Shown here one piece after another: positions 9,121 to 17,992 of a DNA stretch of 64,000 nt. The position numbers and the translations under genes were made by a program. Each line of letters begins with the position of its first letter. The stretch's first letter is position 1. The stretch lies in contig NZ_FUXJ01000004.1 in assembly GCF_900167045.1 (NCBI RefSeq), positions 179,776-243,775 of the forward strand, in the 5' to 3' direction. This DNA comes from Legionella maceachernii (GTDB lineage: Bacteria > Pseudomonadota > Gammaproteobacteria > Legionellales > Legionellaceae). The notes below the pieces were generated by a model. That model worked only from the letters and a program-made list of their open reading frames with translations. It had not been told where the DNA came from and made no database searches.

Positions 9121-11049
9121 TTAGTTCAATTGAGGATAATTGACTGTCTCAATTTCATCTAATATACCATTAATTTTACTGACAGCAGCGGTATTACCCC
9201 AAGCTCCTGTAATCACGAAATTACTACGATGCTGATTAAACAGTGGTTGTTTTTTTGCCCATTCTAACAATGCTATTTTTTCTTGGATATCCTCGATCAA
9301 ATCGGCTTCTTTAAATAATTTTGTTAATGCAAAATCCCGGATTTCTTTAACCGTATCACCCCAAGTCCGCGTATTTTTAATCCCAAAAAACTGGTCCCAG
9401 TTAGGGTTTCTATGGGTATTAAATAGATTTTCTTTGGCACTGCAAATATCGAATATCATGCTCAATTGAGCGACATTTAATTCATTTGTATCGGTTGAAG
9501 TCAATTTAGTTGTAAGTTCACGTAATAAAACGGGTTTCTCCAAGCTAGGGCTTTCAGCAATGAGTTTTCTCACATAATCCATTGATTGGACCAATAAACA
9601 CCATGTCTGCGGTGGATAAGTTAAGCTAGACCGAGTGGCTAAATCAGTACTGGCGCAGCCAATGCTATTTCCATTCTCGTCAGAGGTAAGAGGAGGAAGA
9701 GATTTCTCTTGCGAAAGAGAGGTTATAATATCATCCAACTCTTTTTCTGAAACTTCCTTTTCAATGCGGGCTAAAAGAGCTGATCTATGTTGAGGATTAC
9801 TGATGAGCGCGCGAACCAATTCTTTTTTATGATTGGGCACTTGCATAATAGCGATGGTTGCACAATCACCCAATCCTTTTCGTTGTAAATCCTGGGCTAA
9901 TAGTTTAGCCGGGCATGTATTGATATTGTAATGGATATCCTCTTGCGATTCTTGTAAATACCGTTGTAAATCATCCGCTATACCGGGTCCGCTATCACCA
10001 CTTTGACGAATCTCCTCTAACCACACTGAAATGGTATAAGCTTCATAGTCTACTCTACTCAAAAACGATTTTTTTAAAAGCGTTTCACTAAAGGGTTGTA
10101 GTGCCTGAATTAGCTCTTGGAACTTATTTCTTTTCGTGCAAGCAAGTAGGCTGAGCCCTGTAAGAAGATTTTCACCGAGTTGAACGATTGTCTCGAGTTC
10201 TCTAATTAACTTGTCAAAATAAAATAGAGCCTTAGAGGTAAGTTGATGTGCACGATAAGTTTGTCCATCGACTTCATGTTGCTCTTTCGTGCATTCGAAT
10301 TCACCCCAAATACCGTCAGTCATTTGGATAATGATATCGTCTTCCTTAATGGTGTCGAGCTCGATGAACTCAGCAGCGACTGCCACATTATCCTCTGTTA
10401 AATCTTGGACAGAGTTAGGGATATACTGAGAGAAGCCACCCATTTGATGACGCTGATAATCGCGTGCAGCCACTACCTGTTTTATGTCTCCTGTTTTTCC
10501 GTCAATAACGACAATCATTCCATCACCCACGTTTCCTATGATTGCTTTCATGGCACCATTGGGTTGACGATAAATAACAGTTGCTGCTAAAGAAGATTTA
10601 GAATTATAGGTAGGCGATAATTTGCTTTTTTTCGACTCTTCACCGGCTTCTAGCATGAGTTGCTGCACAGTATCTGTATCAAATGTTGTCAATTGTTTGC
10701 TTTTATTGACAAATGATTCACAAGCACTCGAGCTGACCAAAGCAGTGCTAAGATTTTCTTGCTTATCAGCAGAATGGTCCAATCCATCAGCAGTCGCCAT
10801 AGTTAAGCCGATTCTTACACCATGCTCATCATAAAGGTAATCAGTGACACTGGCATCCAGTACACCGTAGGTATTCTCGCTGGTCGCATTAGAATAGGTG
10901 CTTCCCGATACAATGAGGGATTGAGTATTTCCAAAAAAATTAAATCGCTCCTGCAAAAATTCTCGAAAGCTATATTCATAGGAAAAGGGGCGGTTCTTTG
11001 TACGGGCTAATAGAACTTTTTGTTGATCTCTTACATCATGCTTACCCAT
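9121..11049 (-). CDS. PP2C-like protein phosphatase domain protein, candidate secreted effector
   Basis: This 642-residue protein has a recognisable but divergent PP2C (PPM) fold. ATADGLDHS lies at about 85-93 (metal-binding Asp), GNVGDGMIV at 172-180, IQMTDGIWGEF at 241-251 and LGDCATIAIM at 393-402. These correspond in order to the DG, GD, DG and DN motifs. About 130 residues are inserted between the third and fourth motifs. A helical C-terminal region of about 240 residues has no recognised domain. There is no signal peptide. Bacterial PP2C proteins are normally near 250 residues, so the length and insertion are unusual. Together with its divergent neighbour, this suggests a Dot/Icm-type effector, which is inference. 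Catalytic competence is uncertain because the first motif is degenerate. Confidence 0.6.
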   Translation of the reverse strand: MGKHDVRDQQKVLLARTKNRPFSYEYSFREFLQERFNFFGNTQSLIVSGSTYSNATSENTYGVLDASVTDYLYDEHGVRIGLTMATADGLDHSADKQENLSTALVSSSACESFVNKSKQLTTFDTDTVQQLMLEAGEESKKSKLSPTYNSKSSLAATVIYRQPNGAMKAIIGNVGDGMIVVIDGKTGDIKQVVAARDYQRHQMGGFSQYIPNSVQDLTEDNVAVAAEFIELDTIKEDDIIIQMTDGIWGEFECTKEQHEVDGQTYRAHQLTSKALFYFDKLIRELETIVQLGENLLTGLSLLACTKRNKFQELIQALQPFSETLLKKSFLSRVDYEAYTISVWLEEIRQSGDSGPGIADDLQRYLQESQEDIHYNINTCPAKLLAQDLQRKGLGDCATIAIMQVPNHKKELVRALISNPQHRSALLARIEKEVSEKELDDIITSLSQEKSLPPLTSDENGNSIGCASTDLATRSSLTYPPQTWCLLVQSMDYVRKLIAESPSLEKPVLLRELTTKLTSTDTNELNVAQLSMIFDICSAKENLFNTHRNPNWDQFFGIKNTRTWGDTVKEIRDFALTKLFKEADLIEDIQEKIALLEWAKKQPLFNQHRSNFVITGAWGNTAAVSKINGILDEIETVNYPQLN

Positions 11050-11383
11050 TGTAACTCCTATCCAATATGGCCGAATTTAGTTTGTGGATGAAATCGTAGA
11101 AGAGTACCATTTTTTATAGTTTTATGTCAAAAATTTAATCAAAAAGAGTGATTGAGAAACATGTAATCTGTTTGTATTATGTCCATCATAAGTTTTTATG
11201 GATTTAAAACCCGTTTTAAAAACAAATAACCTCTTGATTAATGATTATAATTCATTTTGTCGTTATTTTAAAAAGCACGAACAAAGTTCAATGCAAAGAA
11301 TTACCAAAAATTTAAAGTTCTTAAGGTTAACTTAAGCTTTCTCATATATCTTATGCCCATTCATCCTAATCCGGAAACCTTTC
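11050..11383. other. AT-rich divergent intergenic region
   Basis: This 334-base region separates two divergent effector-like genes. It is strongly AT-rich and carries no credible ORF or RNA gene. On the minus strand a TTGACA (11130-11125) could be a -35 for the PP2C-like gene, but no good -10 lies at the right spacing. On the plus strand a tandem CTTAAG pair lies at 11320-11336 (listed separately). Confidence 0.7.
11320..11336 (+). promoter_or_regulatory. Candidate PmrA box upstream of the giant coiled-coil gene
   Basis: The sequence is CTTAAG, five bases, CTTAAG. This is an exact fit to the enterobacterial PmrA box YTTAAK-N5-YTTAAK and the same 11-base period as the Legionella/Coxiella PmrA element built on cTTAAT. 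It ends 47 bases before the ATG. A -10-like stretch (TATATC/TATCTT, about 11345-11352) lies close downstream, as in known PmrA-activated promoters. The site is seen; regulation is inferred. Confidence 0.5.
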
Positions 11384-14300
11384 ATGGGTAGGAAAAAGCT
11401 TAGAATACCAACGAAAAGTAATGCGTTTACTTCTTTAGCTGTAAGCCCCTTAGGGCAAATTATGATGCACTTGCAGAATAGGCTACAAGAGCTTATTCAG
11501 AAAAATAAGCAGCGCAAAGAGCAATCTACTCTCGAAAAAAAGTATGCAACGCAACGCCTCAAAGATATAAAGATCATTCTTGATAAGGTTATTGAATTAT
11601 TTTTGTCCTTTGATAATGGAAACCAGCCCAGTAAACTTTCCCTTGTAAAAGATGGTATTTCGCTCTTCAGCCGGTTAGAGGATGCCAAAGAATTCGACAC
11701 TCCGGTTAATGTATTCTATAGAATTACGCTGGAGCGGTTGCATAATGCAATAAAAAATAGCCGGCCAAACACCCCACGTCTTACCGCTACTAATATCCCC
11801 GAATTTAAAAATCGATTAAAAAAAGAATTAAGAAAAGAAACTGAAAAATGCTATGCAGAAGCACTGCAAATTCCCGGTTGTAATTTAGAGCACTACTTCT
11901 CGATTATTGAAGAGGTGATCGACGCATTTGATTTAGTGGAACAGGAGCCCTTTGACGTCAAGGATTTAGAGAAACGTTTTATTAAAGAAATCAAGTATGC
12001 GTTATTTGATGACAAAGGATACGCACCTCAAGCATTAATCATTAGTCATCCTTCCATGTACCATCTGGTCATTGAATTGCTTGATTTGCTTAGTCAACTT
12101 CCTGATGAGTTAGAAGATTTAGTTACTTTTCTAAATCCCAAAGCATTTACGCTGGACATAAGAAATAGTGCCTTATCCGCATTCATTCCCGATCGATTTA
12201 GTGACCTAAAAATTTCAGTTGAGCATGCGCCAAGCAACCCGCAACAGACACAAGGCGGACAAGGTTGTCAGGGATTAAAAGAGTTGCGTTATAAAGTTAC
12301 TAACAATAGCGGAAGTGAAATCTATCATAATTTTCAAGATTATTATAATGATTTTTTAGTATCGACCAAAAATTTCCTTTCTTATTCACTTCAAACTTAT
12401 TTAGAGAATTATGCGCAAACCCCTCACGTAAAAAGTGAGCTAGCAAAAATGAGCTTGCTTCAAGAATTTGTTGAACAAGAAGCTCGATTAGCGTCAAGCC
12501 ATTTAGAAGAAGCGAGGCAGCTTCATGGGGCGTTTGATGAGTTTCACACCCTCCTGGCTAATGAACGGGCTCCTTCGGTAAAAGTCAAGTTATTGCATGA
12601 AAGAATGAGTAGCTTGGATCAAACTATTGCACAATTAGCTTATTTATTAGAAAGAAATAAGGATTATGAACTAAAAAAATTGAATGGCTTGATAGCGACT
12701 TATCCAACATTACTTAATGATTTGCAAAGGGCTAAAGTGCAACAGTTGGATGTTTCATACAGCACAGAGCAATTGCCGGAAGTGATTATCGCATTTAATG
12801 AGCAAACTGAGCTTGATGTTGTTCCTGTTAAAGACAAACTTAAATTAAAAAATCCTGAATATGAAGAGATAATTTCATTGCTGTCTTATTTTAGAAGTGA
12901 GAAAGCAAAACTTGCTGATCAGCTACAGCAAGAGGTAAAAGTCTGGCAAGAACAGGCAGTTATTCGCTGGAAAATGGAGAATGATGGATGGATAAGTGAG
13001 CTTAATGGATTAATTCTTGAAGAGCTGGACATGCCAAGCGATAGTGGTGATGTTGAGAATATACCTATTGATAAACGACTTGTTGTGATTAATGAATTAT
13101 TGCTTGATGTGAGCGCTCGACAGAAAAAAGCTCAGCACGGTCTCGAAACAGTGAAAAGCATTGAGCAAAACCTAGCCGGTTCCATCCAATCCTTTGAACT
13201 TCTTCTAACGGTTGCGCCCGTGACCAACAAAGAGCTTAATGCTTGCTATGAGCAAAGTAAAATGCACGTTGAGCATTATAGAAATAGGCTACAAGAGGCT
13301 GCTGCAAATTTAGAGCAATGGCATGAGAAATTGGAGATTAAGCGGAATAAAGCTAAGGCTGCACAGGAGTTGGCGGAAACGATGAAGTCTTCTGATCCCT
13401 CAGTGATCCTTTCATTAAGGGAGAGTAAAAAAAGACAGCTTGCATTTATGGAAAGTGAATTAGCAATCCAATTGGTTGAAGAAAAATCCAAAAAAGAGCG
13501 GCATCGAGATAAAGTAGCACTGCTTCATTTAAATAGTGATCCTTTAGCCAATCCTGATCCATTATCGACACTCGAAGAAGAGTTTTTCAAAAAGAAAAAT
13601 CGATTCACCAGTCAGTGCGCGGAAGCGTTGCAAAAAATTAAACTATTATTAGCGCACAGAAAAGAGTATCAAACAACACACGATCCTGAATTTATTCTAA
13701 GTGATGAAAATTTAAAAACGTCTGAGGGGATCAATACTCTCGTAACCTGGCTAGGAGAAATTACAGCGGAGGAAAGCAACAGTAGAACAGAACCTTCTGT
13801 CCCTTTCAAACTAAAAAGTGAGCTACTCCCTTTTTGTAATTTGGCAAAAACATTAAGAACACTTAGTCAAGATATCGAACACTTTAAAAATCAGCGTAAG
13901 CAGTATGCTAAAGAGGTGCAATTGCTCGTTGAAGACATTAAACAATTAAGCATAAATACACAGGTGAAGCAGGATGAGCTGAAAGATTTAACTAAGGAGA
14001 TAGCTGTTCTTGATAAAATGGTCCTTTTATTAGTCGGCAATCAAGAAATAGGAAGACAAATTGCTGAGTTGGACAACTTAATTCTCGAATTCAATACCAT
14101 TAAGTTGCTTAATCAACATCAAGAAAAACTGCTTAGTTCTTTAACCGCTGCGCGAGAAGAGTTATCAAAACTTGAAAACTTATTAAAAACCGCAAAAATC
14201 GAAGCGGCTAATAATCCTGTGTATGAAGATAATTTTAATCAAATCCAAAAAATTCTTGCCCATTCAAAGGAAAAACTTGAACTGCTTTTCAATACTATTT

Positions 14301-15775
14301 GTCATAAAAAGCAAAATGATTTAGATGCTTTTTTAATTAAAATTGAAAATGAGGTAAAGGAGATTTTTTCTGATGAAAATTCTGACGATAGCAATCTAGC
14401 TGGTCAATTAACAACATGGAATAATCGGCTAACTCAATGTTCAGTATTATCGGAAAAAATGAAACTTTATTTTCTTAAAATTGAATTTTTGCAGAGAGAT
14501 TTATCCCATGTTGCTGATGAAAAACGAAAAGCAGAAATTACCAGCAAACTTGATCAATTTAATGAATTAGACAAACGTGTTAAAACGTTGTACACAGAAT
14601 CATTAGCACAAGTTGACTCTCTTCTTTGTAAAATTGATGCTGAACTTCAGCAAAATCAAATGTGTGCAAATCTACTGTTTGCAGAATCTAAAGCGAGCTG
14701 GGAGACGAATGTTGCTGTAGTTGAGAAAGTGAGTCGCTATTTAAATGCATTTCCAATGGTCGGATTAACCCTCTTAAAAGCCACGTTAGAAACGCTGTCG
14801 TCACCACCTACCGAGTCGATGCAAAAAATTGCTCGTTTAGTTGAGGAATTTACTCAATTAAACGAAAAAATTGGAATTAAAAGTACAATTAATTCCCGAT
14901 TAGGGAAGCGCATTGAAGAGAGGGAAGAGGTTGTTGCTGATTTTATAGCGCAACTTACTCGTTATGAAGATGAACGTCGAAAAAAATACCGTTATAAAGA
15001 TCGATTGTTTCCCCAAGACCAACAGCGTAGATTGTCCTTTATAGAGAAAATCATAAAGGCTTTGGAATGCTATAAAGACACGGGTAACAGTGAGGCGCTA
15101 TTAACCTCTATCTGCAACGAAAAAGAAACATTTCATGGTTTCAGTTTACGATCATTGCTTAATCGTTTTGTTGTAAAAATTAATGAACTCAATAAGCAAA
15201 TTCCTGATAATTATGAATTGAATTCAAGTGAAGATTTAAAAGAAGCAAATGCTGACCTGCATGAGCAAGCAGAGGCAATTCTTAATACATTGAATTCAAG
15301 TGACCCCGAATTAGTTACCCAGATTAAAAAACTTTATGTTGAAATTGGAGAGCTTGAAAAATTTGGTGATTCGATTGCGGACAATTATAAAGAAAACGCG
15401 AATGTTGCTAAAAAATTAGCCGAAGCTCTGCAGGGAAAAGTGGATCAATTTCTCCTGGATAATCAACATAAATTTACCGATAAAGCGGCTTCACTCAGTG
15501 ATAAAAAATTCTTTACAAAGTTCCATATGGACTTTATTTGTCATATTCACAGCAGGGATGAGATCATGAGTCAACACACTGCATGGCTACCTTTACTGGC
15601 AAATATTGCTCTTGCTTCGCTGGCTGTATTTACTTTAGGATTAGCGATCCCTGCAAAACAGTACATTACTGAAGTAACGACGGGAGAGGCGAGATTTTTC
15701 TGCCGGACAGATGGACTCTCGCATGTGGATGCGATTGAAAAAAGAGCAGAAAATTTGATCGCGGCGATAGCGTAA
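11384..15775 (+). CDS. Giant coiled-coil protein with C-terminal membrane segment, candidate Dot/Icm effector
   Basis: This is a 1463-residue protein with no domain I recognise. Almost the whole length is charged, Leu/Glu/Lys/Gln-rich helix with heptad-like patterning, especially about residues 350-1350. One hydrophobic segment of about 24 residues lies at about 1401-1424, followed by a short tail ending EKRAENLIAAIA, an acidic C-terminal patch of the kind favoured by Dot/Icm signals. There is no N-terminal signal peptide. The architecture recalls long Legionella effectors such as SdhA or SidH, but I see no sequence identity I can name. A candidate PmrA box lies upstream. It could instead be a structural coiled-coil protein. 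Confidence 0.55.
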   Translation: MGRKKLRIPTKSNAFTSLAVSPLGQIMMHLQNRLQELIQKNKQRKEQSTLEKKYATQRLKDIKIILDKVIELFLSFDNGNQPSKLSLVKDGISLFSRLEDAKEFDTPVNVFYRITLERLHNAIKNSRPNTPRLTATNIPEFKNRLKKELRKETEKCYAEALQIPGCNLEHYFSIIEEVIDAFDLVEQEPFDVKDLEKRFIKEIKYALFDDKGYAPQALIISHPSMYHLVIELLDLLSQLPDELEDLVTFLNPKAFTLDIRNSALSAFIPDRFSDLKISVEHAPSNPQQTQGGQGCQGLKELRYKVTNNSGSEIYHNFQDYYNDFLVSTKNFLSYSLQTYLENYAQTPHVKSELAKMSLLQEFVEQEARLASSHLEEARQLHGAFDEFHTLLANERAPSVKVKLLHERMSSLDQTIAQLAYLLERNKDYELKKLNGLIATYPTLLNDLQRAKVQQLDVSYSTEQLPEVIIAFNEQTELDVVPVKDKLKLKNPEYEEIISLLSYFRSEKAKLADQLQQEVKVWQEQAVIRWKMENDGWISELNGLILEELDMPSDSGDVENIPIDKRLVVINELLLDVSARQKKAQHGLETVKSIEQNLAGSIQSFELLLTVAPVTNKELNACYEQSKMHVEHYRNRLQEAAANLEQWHEKLEIKRNKAKAAQELAETMKSSDPSVILSLRESKKRQLAFMESELAIQLVEEKSKKERHRDKVALLHLNSDPLANPDPLSTLEEEFFKKKNRFTSQCAEALQKIKLLLAHRKEYQTTHDPEFILSDENLKTSEGINTLVTWLGEITAEESNSRTEPSVPFKLKSELLPFCNLAKTLRTLSQDIEHFKNQRKQYAKEVQLLVEDIKQLSINTQVKQDELKDLTKEIAVLDKMVLLLVGNQEIGRQIAELDNLILEFNTIKLLNQHQEKLLSSLTAAREELSKLENLLKTAKIEAANNPVYEDNFNQIQKILAHSKEKLELLFNTICHKKQNDLDAFLIKIENEVKEIFSDENSDDSNLAGQLTTWNNRLTQCSVLSEKMKLYFLKIEFLQRDLSHVADEKRKAEITSKLDQFNELDKRVKTLYTESLAQVDSLLCKIDAELQQNQMCANLLFAESKASWETNVAVVEKVSRYLNAFPMVGLTLLKATLETLSSPPTESMQKIARLVEEFTQLNEKIGIKSTINSRLGKRIEEREEVVADFIAQLTRYEDERRKKYRYKDRLFPQDQQRRLSFIEKIIKALECYKDTGNSEALLTSICNEKETFHGFSLRSLLNRFVVKINELNKQIPDNYELNSSEDLKEANADLHEQAEAILNTLNSSDPELVTQIKKLYVEIGELEKFGDSIADNYKENANVAKKLAEALQGKVDQFLLDNQHKFTDKAASLSDKKFFTKFHMDFICHIHSRDEIMSQHTAWLPLLANIALASLAVFTLGLAIPAKQYITEVTTGEARFFCRTDGLSHVDAIEKRAENLIAAIA

Positions 15776-15799
15776 AAACAGCAGTATATCTAAAGCCCC

Positions 15800-15826
15800 T
15801 ACGTACCGCGCTTCGTGCGGTACGTA
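15800..15826. terminator. Perfect 10-bp palindrome between convergent genes
   Basis: tacgtaccgc (15800-15809) pairs exactly with gcggtacgta (15817-15826) across a 7-base loop. It lies between the 3' ends of the coiled-coil gene and the convergent E2 gene. No T-run follows on either strand, so a stable RNA hairpin is certain but terminator function is only likely. It is a different family from the main dispersed element. Confidence 0.5.
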
Positions 15827-15887
15827 TCCACTGAACTTATTTCATTAAAACAGTAAAAAGCAGAGATATAGTTGACCGATTTAAACA

Positions 15888-17006
15888 TCAAGGCTTTTGC
15901 AAAGCCTCAATCACTGCGCCTAAAAATCGTGTCGCTTCACCACCTGTCACTGCTCGATGATCAAAGCTTAGCGATAAGGGTAGTAGGCGATGCGTTTCCA
16001 CTTTGCCATGAGAGGCGACTACTCCTTGGTACAAGCGGCCTACTGCAAGAATAGCCACCATAGGAGGAACGATGATGGGGCTTGCGAAACGACCAGCAAA
16101 CTTACCGAAATTGGATAAAGTGATTGTTGCTCCTTTTAGTTTTTCTGGTGCGACAACTCGTTCGAATACCGCCTTTTTATAGTCATCAATCATTTTCCGT
16201 AATTGCTCGTCAGAATGAGTCGCGGCATTATGGATGACAGGAACAAACAATCCTTCACTGCTGTCCATAGCTATGCCTAAGTTGACTTCACTAAAACATT
16301 TTCTTGCACTGTGCGCCGTATCGAACCAGGCGTTAAGAGCAGGCTCTTGTTCACAAGCATGAATAATAGCGCGAACTAAACGCACGGTAATATCGGTTCC
16401 TGTTGACCAGCCCTCGATGTCCGCTTCATCAAAAATACTAACAGGAACTATTTCTTGATGTGATTGCACCATACTGTTGAGCATGGCTCGGCGTACGCCG
16501 CGTAACGCTTCATAACCTTCTGGCAGTTGGGCTTTTTTCTCTGCAGCAGCTTGCACATCTTCACGAGTAATCATGCCGTGCTCACCACTGCCTTTTAGCG
16601 AGCTAAGCTCGACACCTAATTTTTTTGCCATTAAGCGCACTGCAGGGGTCGTTTTGATTCGTTGTGAGCTTTTGCTGCCAGAGCCAATGATGAAGTTGTC
16701 TTCACTCATATCCGTGCTCTCTTCAAGATTACCCACCACTGTCCCTTTGTCGACTTTCTTAGCACTTTCAACCCCTGCTTCAAAGCCAACTAACGGTTCA
16801 CCCGTTTTGATGACATCGCCAGGTTTACCGAACAGCTTAATGATTTTGCCATTTTGAGGACAGGGCACATCAACGACTGCTTTCGCTGTTTCCATGGAAA
16901 CAAGCGGTTGGTCGGCCGTCACTGTATCGCCTTCTTTAACAAACCATTCATGAATTTCTGCATCGGGCAACCCTTCGCCTAAATCAGGTAAATTGAAAAT
17001 ATTCAT
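15888..17006 (-). CDS. pdhC: Pyruvate dehydrogenase E2, dihydrolipoamide acetyltransferase
   Basis: This 372-residue E2 has three parts. A single lipoyl domain carries METAKAVVDVP, with the lipoylated Lys at about 43. A peripheral subunit-binding domain begins TPAVRLMAKKLG. The catalytic acyltransferase domain ends with SFDHRAVTGGEA (His-Asp). The ATG at 17006 is chosen: GGAG sits 5 bases upstream and the protein then begins MNIFNLPDLGEG; GTG 17012 and ATG 17009 are in frame but too close to the ribosome site. The start overlaps or abuts the E1beta stop. No E3 gene is present here. Confidence 0.93.
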   Translation of the reverse strand: MNIFNLPDLGEGLPDAEIHEWFVKEGDTVTADQPLVSMETAKAVVDVPCPQNGKIIKLFGKPGDVIKTGEPLVGFEAGVESAKKVDKGTVVGNLEESTDMSEDNFIIGSGSKSSQRIKTTPAVRLMAKKLGVELSSLKGSGEHGMITREDVQAAAEKKAQLPEGYEALRGVRRAMLNSMVQSHQEIVPVSIFDEADIEGWSTGTDITVRLVRAIIHACEQEPALNAWFDTAHSARKCFSEVNLGIAMDSSEGLFVPVIHNAATHSDEQLRKMIDDYKKAVFERVVAPEKLKGATITLSNFGKFAGRFASPIIVPPMVAILAVGRLYQGVVASHGKVETHRLLPLSLSFDHRAVTGGEATRFLGAVIEALQKP

Positions 17007-17008
17007 CA

Positions 17009-17992
17009 TCACTCCATTATGCTCAAGACACTGTCTTTGATTCGGGAAACACTGGGAATATAGTGCTTTTCGAGTTGGAAATAGGGCATAACCACATCGT
17101 AACCTGTGACGCGTTGTACCGGTGCGAGTAAATCAGCCAGCGCATTTTCCATGATTAATGCGGAAATTTCGGCACCCACGCCGCCTGTTTTAGCCGCTTC
17201 ATGCACGATAACACATCGTCCTGTTTTCTCAACAGAAGCCAGTATAGTTTCAATATCCAAGGGTTTAATGGTTGCTACGTCGATCACTTCGCAGGAGATC
17301 CCTTCCTCTGCAAGTTGCTTAGCAGCTTGTAATGTTTCATGCATGCTCGCGCCCCAACTAATGAGAGTTACATCGTCACCTTCTTGTAACGTAAAGCATT
17401 TTCCTAAGGGTAGGGCTTCCCCATTATCGTCAACCGGTTGCTTGACTAAGCGGTAAATTCGTTTGGGTTCAAGGAAAATAACGGGATCAGGATTCCTGAT
17501 GGCTGCGAGAAGTAAGCCATAAGCCCTTTTCGGTGAAGAGGGAATGACCACCTGAAGGCCAGGAATGTGGGCGAATAAAGCTTCAGTACTTTCAGAATGA
17601 TGCTCAGGCGCTCTAATGCCGCCGCCAAAGGGAGCGCGAAACACGAGGGGGCAATGCAAGCGTCCTCGAGTACGGTTTCTCATCCGCGCTGCATGAGCAA
17701 TAATTTGGTTCATAGCTGGATAAATAAAACCCATAAACTGAAATTCTGCCACGGGTTTTAAACCTTGAAGAGACATACCAATAGCAAGGCCGCCAATCAT
17801 CGATTCTGCAAGAGGCGAATCAAAGACGCGGCGTTCACCAAAGCGCTCTTGTAATCCAACGGTAGCTCGGAAAACGCCGCCGTTTTTACCAACGTCTTCA
17901 CCAAAAACGACAACATTCTCATCATGAGCTAATTCGTAAGCTAAAGCTTGAGTGACTGCTTCGACTAGAGTGATATCAGGCACGAGACACAT
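17009..17992 (-). CDS. pdhB: Pyruvate dehydrogenase E1 beta subunit
   Basis: This is a 327-residue transketolase-fold E1beta of the alpha2beta2 type, the type typical of Gram-positive and branched-chain complexes rather than the homodimeric AceE. Family stretches visible include VVVFGEDVGKNGGVFRAT, DSPLAESMIGGLAIGMS and FRAPFGGGIRAPEHHSES. It overlaps the end of E1alpha by 17 bases with the ATG at 17992 (8 bases if a GTG at 17983 is used), consistent with a coupled operon. Confidence 0.93.
   Translation of the reverse strand: MCLVPDITLVEAVTQALAYELAHDENVVVFGEDVGKNGGVFRATVGLQERFGERRVFDSPLAESMIGGLAIGMSLQGLKPVAEFQFMGFIYPAMNQIIAHAARMRNRTRGRLHCPLVFRAPFGGGIRAPEHHSESTEALFAHIPGLQVVIPSSPKRAYGLLLAAIRNPDPVIFLEPKRIYRLVKQPVDDNGEALPLGKCFTLQEGDDVTLISWGASMHETLQAAKQLAEEGISCEVIDVATIKPLDIETILASVEKTGRCVIVHEAAKTGGVGAEISALIMENALADLLAPVQRVTGYDVVMPYFQLEKHYIPSVSRIKDSVLSIME

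Noticed and set aside
8894-9124. 76-codon frame after the nuclease gene
   Set aside because: It translates the dispersed repeat, a well-known source of spurious hypothetical proteins; the same applies to frames at 1-440, 29043-29231, 42542-42778 and 59581-60130.
15888-17006. 2-oxoglutarate dehydrogenase E2 (SucB) as the identity
   Set aside because: The neighbouring E1 is split into alpha and beta subunits of the pyruvate/branched-chain type, not a single SucA, so PDH-type E2 fits better.
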